From assembly GCA_039934475.1 (NCBI GenBank), contig JBDTMC010000249.1, forward strand, positions 1 through 11,546: DNA of 11,546 nucleotides, read 5' to 3'. Below are positions 7,733 to 11,546 of the stretch, in pieces. A model generated the notes under the pieces. It worked only from the letters and a program-made list of their open reading frames with translations, did no database searches and was not told the origin of the DNA. The stretch is from JBDTMC01 sp039934475. GTDB lineage: Bacteria > Acidobacteriota > Terriglobia > Bryobacterales > Bryobacteraceae. Position 1 is the first letter of the stretch, and each line of letters opens with the position of its first letter. Made by a program: the position numbers and the translations under genes.

Positions 7733-7753
7733 TAGGCGGGAAGATGGATTTTG

Positions 7754-8281
7754 TTATTCAGGCTGTCTAGGTATGGGGACACTTCTGTTTGTCACTGGAT
7801 TTACGTGCTCGTCGCGGTACCAGTCGTCTAGGAGGGGGAGGTATTCGTTTTGCAGGTCCAGGGGCAGGTGGAAGAAGTCGGAGTGAACCTGGCGGCGGCA
7901 GCGGGGACTGCCGCAGTGGCAAGTCCAGACGGTGTCGCCGGAACTGTTGATGGAGTAGTCGTAGGTGATTTCTTCGCCCGGGGCGATGGCGCGGCGGGCG
8001 ATCACCCAGCGGACACCTTCCATGGTCTTGACGTAGGTGTTAGGGTCGCAACTGTGGTTGATGTGACGCTCCGGGGGTTGCATGAGGACGACGCGGCCGT
8101 GGGCGAGATAGTCGCAGTGATGGGGTAATTCGCCTTTAGCTTCGTCTAGAGGTTGACTGGGTGTGACGTCGCGGGAGTCGTCAATGGGCAGGATTCTGTC
8201 GCCATCGTGGAAAGGTTCGGTGGCCGTAACTCCTTGCCTGTCAATGGCGGATGGGGTGACTTGAACGTGTGGTATGATCAG
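7754..8281 (-). CDS. SET-domain protein lysine methyltransferase, non-standard start
   Basis: SET enzymes move a methyl group from S-adenosylmethionine to lysine on proteins. The first ATG in frame is at 8083, but homologous-looking sequence extends well upstream, so I annotate from CTG at 8281 (175 residues). Numbering from there: a degenerate SET-N block RQGVTATEPFHDGDRIL at 15-31, the central CDYLAHGRVVLM at 56-67, the cofactor and active-site motif RHINHSCDPN at 72-81, GEEITYDYS at 102-110 with the catalytic-type tyrosine, and a post-SET C-x-C-x4-C (C121, C123, C128) that with C78 could bind zinc. From the stop near 8353 down to 8083 there is no ATG, GTG or TTG in frame. AAAGGCAGG ends 6 bp before the CTG and could be its ribosome-binding site. 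It is divergent from rplA and collinear with padR. Substrate unknown. Confidence 0.72.
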   Translation of the reverse strand: MIIPHVQVTPSAIDRQGVTATEPFHDGDRILPIDDSRDVTPSQPLDEAKGELPHHCDYLAHGRVVLMQPPERHINHSCDPNTYVKTMEGVRWVIARRAIAPGEEITYDYSINSSGDTVWTCHCGSPRCRRQVHSDFFHLPLDLQNEYLPLLDDWYRDEHVNPVTNRSVPIPRQPE

Positions 8282-8328
8282 AACAAGCCTGCCTTTGCGG
8301 CGGGTTCGGCATTGGCAAACGATTTCGG

Positions 8329-8357
8329 TTGCACAATCGAAACAGTTTTGTTATGCT
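8329..8357 (+). promoter_or_regulatory. candidate promoter for rplA-rplJ-rplL
   Basis: TTGCAC at 8329-8334, a 17-bp spacer, and TATGCT at 8352-8357 preceded by TG one base upstream (extended -10). Transcription would start near 8364, leaving a leader of about 80 nt before rplA. The leader has only a small hairpin (GGTTT/AGACC around GTAC, near 8404-8417). I could not recognise a definite L1-binding site in it. Confidence 0.5.
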
Positions 8358-8443
8358 CATAGTTTCGTCCCGCAGAGAGAACCTGCTCTACTTGGGAGGC
8401 TCGGGTTTGTACAGACCGGGCCGTTAGGACCAGTGAGGATTTC

Positions 8444-9154
8444 ATGGCAATAAAACCCGGAAAGAAGTATACGTCTGCCGCCAGCCAGATAGAGGCGCGC
8501 CCCTATCGTCTGGAAGAGGCAGTCCCCCTCGTGCAGAAGATCAAGTTTACCAAGTTCGATGAGACCGTTGAGGTCCATATGCGACTTGGTGTCGATCCGA
8601 AGCATGCGGACCAGATGGTGCGTGGCACCGTGGTTCTGCCGAACGGGCTGGGCAAGTCCAAGCGCGTGCTGGTGATCGCTTCTGGCGATAAGCAGCGCGA
8701 AGCACGGGAAGCCGGCGCCGATTTCGTGGGCGGCGAGGAGATGGTGAACAAGATCCAGTCGGAAAACTGGCTTGATTACGACGCCGTGATCGCCACTCCG
8801 GACATGATGCGTTCGGTGGGTAAGCTCGGTAAGGTTCTCGGTCCACGCGGGCTGATGCCGAATCCGAAGACAGGCACCGTGACTGCCGATGTGGCGAAAG
8901 CCGTGTTGGAAGTGAAGGCTGGTAAGGTGGAATTCCGCGTCGATAAGACGGGCGTGATTCATGCCCCGGTGGGCAAGGTGAGCTTCACCACGGAAAAGCT
9001 TTTCGAGAACGCTTCGTCGCTGATTCAGGCTGTCATCAAGGCCAAGCCGTCGGCAGCGAAGGGCAAGTACGTGTGCAGCGTCACCCTCTGTTCCACGATG
9101 GGACCCGGCGTCCCGCTGGATGTCTCGGTGTTCAACGCGAAGCCTGTTGCCTAA
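8444..9154 (+). CDS. rplA: 50S ribosomal protein L1
   Basis: A 236-residue protein, the normal size for bacterial L1. L1 binds 23S rRNA at the mobile L1 stalk near the E site, and also represses translation of its own mRNA. The sequence opens MAIKPGKKYTSAASQIEARP, has FTKFDETVEVHMRLGVDPKHADQMVRG near 35-61 (family N-terminal strand), and carries the signature GPRGLMPNPKTGTVT near 133-147 followed by the RNA-binding return of domain I. ATG at 8444 is preceded by GAGGA at 8435-8439. rplK, which normally comes directly before rplA, is not here; upstream is a promoter and then the divergent SET gene. Followed by rplJ after only 18 bp. Confidence 0.98.
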   Translation: MAIKPGKKYTSAASQIEARPYRLEEAVPLVQKIKFTKFDETVEVHMRLGVDPKHADQMVRGTVVLPNGLGKSKRVLVIASGDKQREAREAGADFVGGEEMVNKIQSENWLDYDAVIATPDMMRSVGKLGKVLGPRGLMPNPKTGTVTADVAKAVLEVKAGKVEFRVDKTGVIHAPVGKVSFTTEKLFENASSLIQAVIKAKPSAAKGKYVCSVTLCSTMGPGVPLDVSVFNAKPVA

Positions 9155-9172
9155 GGTAGCCAAGGAAGCACA

Positions 9173-9700
9173 ATGAAGAATCGCGACGAGAAGAAAAAAG
9201 ACTTTGAAGCACTGCAACAGGACTTCACCAAGGCGCCGCACGTCTTCGTCACTGGATTTGAAAAGATTACGGTAGCGCAGGATTTCGAGCTTCGGAAGAT
9301 CATCCGCGGCGCAGGCGCAGGCTACAAGGTGGTGAAGAACAACATCGCCGAAAAAGCCAGCGTGGGCACGCCCGTTGAGAAGCTGATGCAAGATTTGAAG
9401 GGCATGACCTCCGTGGCTTATACGGGGGGCGACCCTGTTGCCTTGGCAAAGGCTCTCACCGCTTACGCTAAGGTAGTTCCCGCATTTACCTTCAAGGCCG
9501 GTTTGGTGGAAGGTCGCGTCATCGACATCAAGTCGATTACGGAACTGGCCAACATGCCGCCGAAGGAAGACCTGATTGCGAAGGTGATGTTCCTCCTCAA
9601 TGCCAATGCCCAGCGTTTGGCCGTTGCCATCAACGGTGTGGGCCGCAACCTTGCGGTGGCGTTGAACGAAGCAATCAAAGAAGAGAAGTTTAACAGCTAG
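9173..9700 (+). CDS. rplJ: 50S ribosomal protein L10
   Basis: A 175-residue L10, the base of the ribosomal stalk: it binds 23S rRNA with its N-terminal globular domain and holds L7/L12 dimers on its C-terminal helix. Recognisable features are the family start KKKDFEALQQDFTKAPHVFV, LRKIIRGAGAGYKVVKNNIA near 42-61, and the long C-terminal helix carrying the L12-binding segments (about 135-175). ATG 9173 has an AAGGA-type site about 6-10 bp ahead. Only 18 bp separate it from rplA, so there is no space between the two genes for the long structured L10 leader known from E. coli; any L10–L12 autoregulation must use another site. Confidence 0.98.
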   Translation: MKNRDEKKKDFEALQQDFTKAPHVFVTGFEKITVAQDFELRKIIRGAGAGYKVVKNNIAEKASVGTPVEKLMQDLKGMTSVAYTGGDPVALAKALTAYAKVVPAFTFKAGLVEGRVIDIKSITELANMPPKEDLIAKVMFLLNANAQRLAVAINGVGRNLAVALNEAIKEEKFNS

Positions 9701-9750
9701 GTTTTGTCGCGGGGGTGCTACCGGTTGAGTGGTTAGGCCGGGGAAAGCAC

Positions 9751-9789
9751 TGTCGCGGGTTGACTATAAGGAAGCGCTCGCGCGCGACA
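9751..9789 (+). promoter_or_regulatory. intercistronic hairpin between rplJ and rplL
   Basis: A perfect 7-bp inverted repeat, TGTCGCG at 9751-9757 and CGCGACA at 9783-9789, with a 25-base loop. It lies in the 115-bp rplJ–rplL gap and ends 26 bp before the rplL ATG. TGTCGCGGG also occurs as a direct repeat just after the rplJ stop (about 9705-9713). It could set the higher L12 dosage, or be a processing or regulator-binding site; the large loop makes the fold uncertain. Confidence 0.3.
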
Positions 9790-9815
9790 CTACGAATCGA
9801 TAGGGAGTTACGAAA

Positions 9816-10199
9816 ATGGCGGACGTTAACGCAATTCTGGAACAAATTAAGAGCCTCACGCTGCTCGAAGCCGCGCAGCTTGTGAAGGGCATCGAAGAAG
9901 CTTTCGGCGTTTCCGCGGCGGCTGCAGCCGTTGCGGCTGCCCCGGCTGCGGGCGGCGGCGCTGCTGCTGCACCGGCGGTAGAAGAGAAGACGGAGTTCAC
10001 CGTCGTATTGACGGCGGCCGGCGCCAACAAGATCAATGTGATCAAGGCTGTCCGCGAAGTGACCAGCCTCGGTCTGAAGGAAGCGAAGGACCTGGTGGAT
10101 GGCGCTCCCAAGGCCGTGAAGGAAGGCGTTTCGAAGGAAGAAGCCGAGACGATCAAGAAGAAGTTCGTCGATGTCGGCGCTTCCGTCGAAGTGAAGTAG
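9816..10199 (+). CDS. rplL: 50S ribosomal protein L7/L12
   Basis: A 127-residue L7/L12, which forms the flexible stalk dimers that recruit translation GTPases (IF2, EF-Tu, EF-G). The N-terminal dimerisation domain is at about 1-33 (DVNAILEQIKSLTLLEAAQL), the Ala/Gly/Pro-rich hinge at about 33-55, and the C-terminal factor-binding domain from about 57, with EFTVVLTAAGANKINVIKAV and GLKEAKDLVDGAPKAVKEGV. ATG 9816 has AGGGAG at 9802-9807, 8 bp upstream, the clearest ribosome-binding site in the cluster, in keeping with the multi-copy need for L12. Followed by a hairpin 5 bp after the stop and a long gap before rpoB. Confidence 0.98.
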   Translation: MADVNAILEQIKSLTLLEAAQLVKGIEEAFGVSAAAAAVAAAPAAGGGAAAAPAVEEKTEFTVVLTAAGANKINVIKAVREVTSLGLKEAKDLVDGAPKAVKEGVSKEEAETIKKKFVDVGASVEVK

Positions 10200-10204
10200 T
10201 TTCT

Positions 10205-10223
10205 TTTCCGACAAATTCGGAAA
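10205..10223 (+). other. hairpin directly after rplL
   Basis: TTTCCGA/TCGGAAA with a 5-base loop, 7 perfect pairs, starting 5 bp after the rplL stop. There is no T-run behind it, so it is not a standard intrinsic terminator. More likely a 3'-end stabiliser or part of a processing or attenuation structure. Confidence 0.5.
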
Positions 10224-10224
10224 C

Positions 10225-10280
10225 AGATCCGCCGCAGTTCGAAGATGGCTACGATCGGCCTTTTCGCGCGCGGCGGATCT
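10225..10280 (+). other. large inverted repeat in the rplL–rpoB gap
   Basis: An 11-bp perfect inverted repeat, AGATCCGCCGC at 10225-10235 and GCGGCGGATCT at 10270-10280, with a 34-base loop. It lies between rplL and the rpoB promoter. In E. coli the equivalent gap holds a partial terminator and an RNase III site. This structure is a candidate for the same job; the absence of a T-run after the right arm argues for processing over termination. Confidence 0.45.
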
Positions 10281-10329
10281 CCGCGTTTGTAGTCGGCCGC
10301 CCTCCCGGATGCCCCGGGGTTGGGTGTAT

Positions 10330-10359
10330 TTGACGTTACGATCGAGGGTTTGCTACACT
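10330..10359 (+). promoter_or_regulatory. candidate rpoB promoter
   Basis: TTGACG at 10330-10335 (5 of 6 to consensus), an 18-bp spacer, and TACACT at 10354-10359 with TGC directly before it (extended -10). The predicted start is near 10366, giving an unusually long leader of about 365 nt before rpoB. This is the best sigma-70-like promoter I see in the window. Confidence 0.6.
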
Positions 10360-10365
10360 GAAACA

Positions 10366-10731
10366 GATTTCTACCGGAGTAGAATCCGGAAATAATAAGC
10401 GCTTGTGAACTTTCTCTCCCGCGTCTCTGGCTGCGGTTCGATGTCGGCTGCATCAGGCGATGGCTTTGCCTTGCCTGCCGGCGCGGGCACGTCTACACTC
10501 ATATCGCTTGAACGTATAGTCTGCGAAACCCTTCGGTCTTCTCACCTGCTCATGTTACAGATCGCCTCGGCCGTAACCGGGCCGACGTCCGATCAACTGC
10601 CAGATCCTACTCTCTTTTCGTGCCTCGCGACGGGCTCTTCAGCGGCGAAAGCCTTTCCGCGCGGCATGTTTTCGCATCAGGGCGCATAGCCCGCTGTTAC
10701 GCCGTCGCCGTCGGCTTATTGGAGTTGGAAC
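10366..10731 (+). other. long rpoB 5' leader, no convincing gene
   Basis: About 365 bp between the promoter and rpoB. An open frame from GTG 10405 to 10689 (94 codons) exists, but it has no ribosome-binding site, no recognisable domain and an unconvincing composition. Small stems are visible, for example TCGGCC/GGCCGA at 10567-10572 and 10580-10585 with a 7-base loop. The rpoB ribosome-binding site is GGAG at 10721-10724. The leader may carry regulatory RNA structure, but I cannot identify a known class. Confidence 0.35.

Positions 10732-11546
<815 letters not shown>

Noticed and set aside
8153..8362. A 69-codon plus-strand frame ahead of rplA, considered as an rplK remnant
   Set aside because: It shows no L11 motifs and is the exact codon-aligned antisense of the SET gene's N-terminal part.
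8357..9391. A 344-codon open frame on the minus strand
   Set aside because: It is antisense to rplA and the start of rplJ, rich in His/Arg/Leu, with no recognisable domain; a shadow of conserved ribosomal-protein genes.
10225..10280. Intrinsic terminator after rplL
   Set aside because: The 11-bp stem is followed by CCGCG, not a T-run, and the loop is 34 bases; kept only as a processing-type structure.
9764..10453. A 229-codon minus-strand frame across rplL and the rplL–rpoB gap
   Set aside because: Its Ala/Ser/Thr-rich stretch is the complement of the L12 hinge; no ribosome-binding site or family match.
10405..10689. A 94-codon frame in the rpoB leader as a small gene or leader peptide
   Set aside because: GTG start without a ribosome-binding site, no domain, and composition unlike the neighbouring genes; not supported beyond being open.

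Overview
The window looks like chromosomal DNA from an Acidobacteriota member, perhaps of the Solibacter/Bryobacter kind. The evidence is two large 'acidobacterial duplicated orphan permease' (ADOP) type genes, a PadR–ADOP pair in the arrangement typical of that phylum, high GC, and a ribosomal-protein/RNA-polymerase cluster. The assignment to phylum is inference from gene content; no 16S is present.

Layout. (1) 1-1300 (+): a MocR/PdxR-type regulator (GntR helix-turn-helix plus aminotransferase fold), cut at its 5' end by the window. (2) 1297-1913: a graveyard read mostly on the minus strand. It holds a small Phd/YefM-like antitoxin, the first codons of what looks like its YoeB/Txe-type toxin (GTGA overlap, then truncated), and two C-terminal stubs of VOC (glyoxalase/bleomycin-resistance fold) proteins that share a 41-bp near-identical direct repeat. 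(3) 1980-5267 (+): a complete ADOP permease followed 24 bp later by a probably exported ankyrin-repeat protein. This two-gene unit has visibly lower GC than its neighbours and sits between broken genes on both sides. (4) 5438-8281 (-): SET-domain methyltransferase, then PadR regulator, then a second ADOP permease that has lost its C-terminal third. (5) 8329-11546 (+): promoter, then rplA (L1), rplJ (L10), rplL (L7/L12), a 532-bp gap with hairpins and a second promoter, then the start of rpoB.

How the parts work together. The right third is the core translation/transcription cluster, but it lacks rplK (L11) upstream of rplA. rplA is instead the first gene, divergent from the SET gene. The middle is accessory envelope/transport material: PadR probably controls its adjacent permease, and the ankyrin protein probably works with the permease upstream of it.

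Most notable observations: the N-terminal part of RpoB carries an insertion of about 63 residues with eight cysteines (two zinc-ribbon-like halves) where E. coli beta has a short turn; the SET gene has an intact SET core but no ATG/GTG/TTG start in its frame ahead of the conserved region; and the permease–ankyrin unit appears to have landed among, or replaced, parts of older minus-strand genes.
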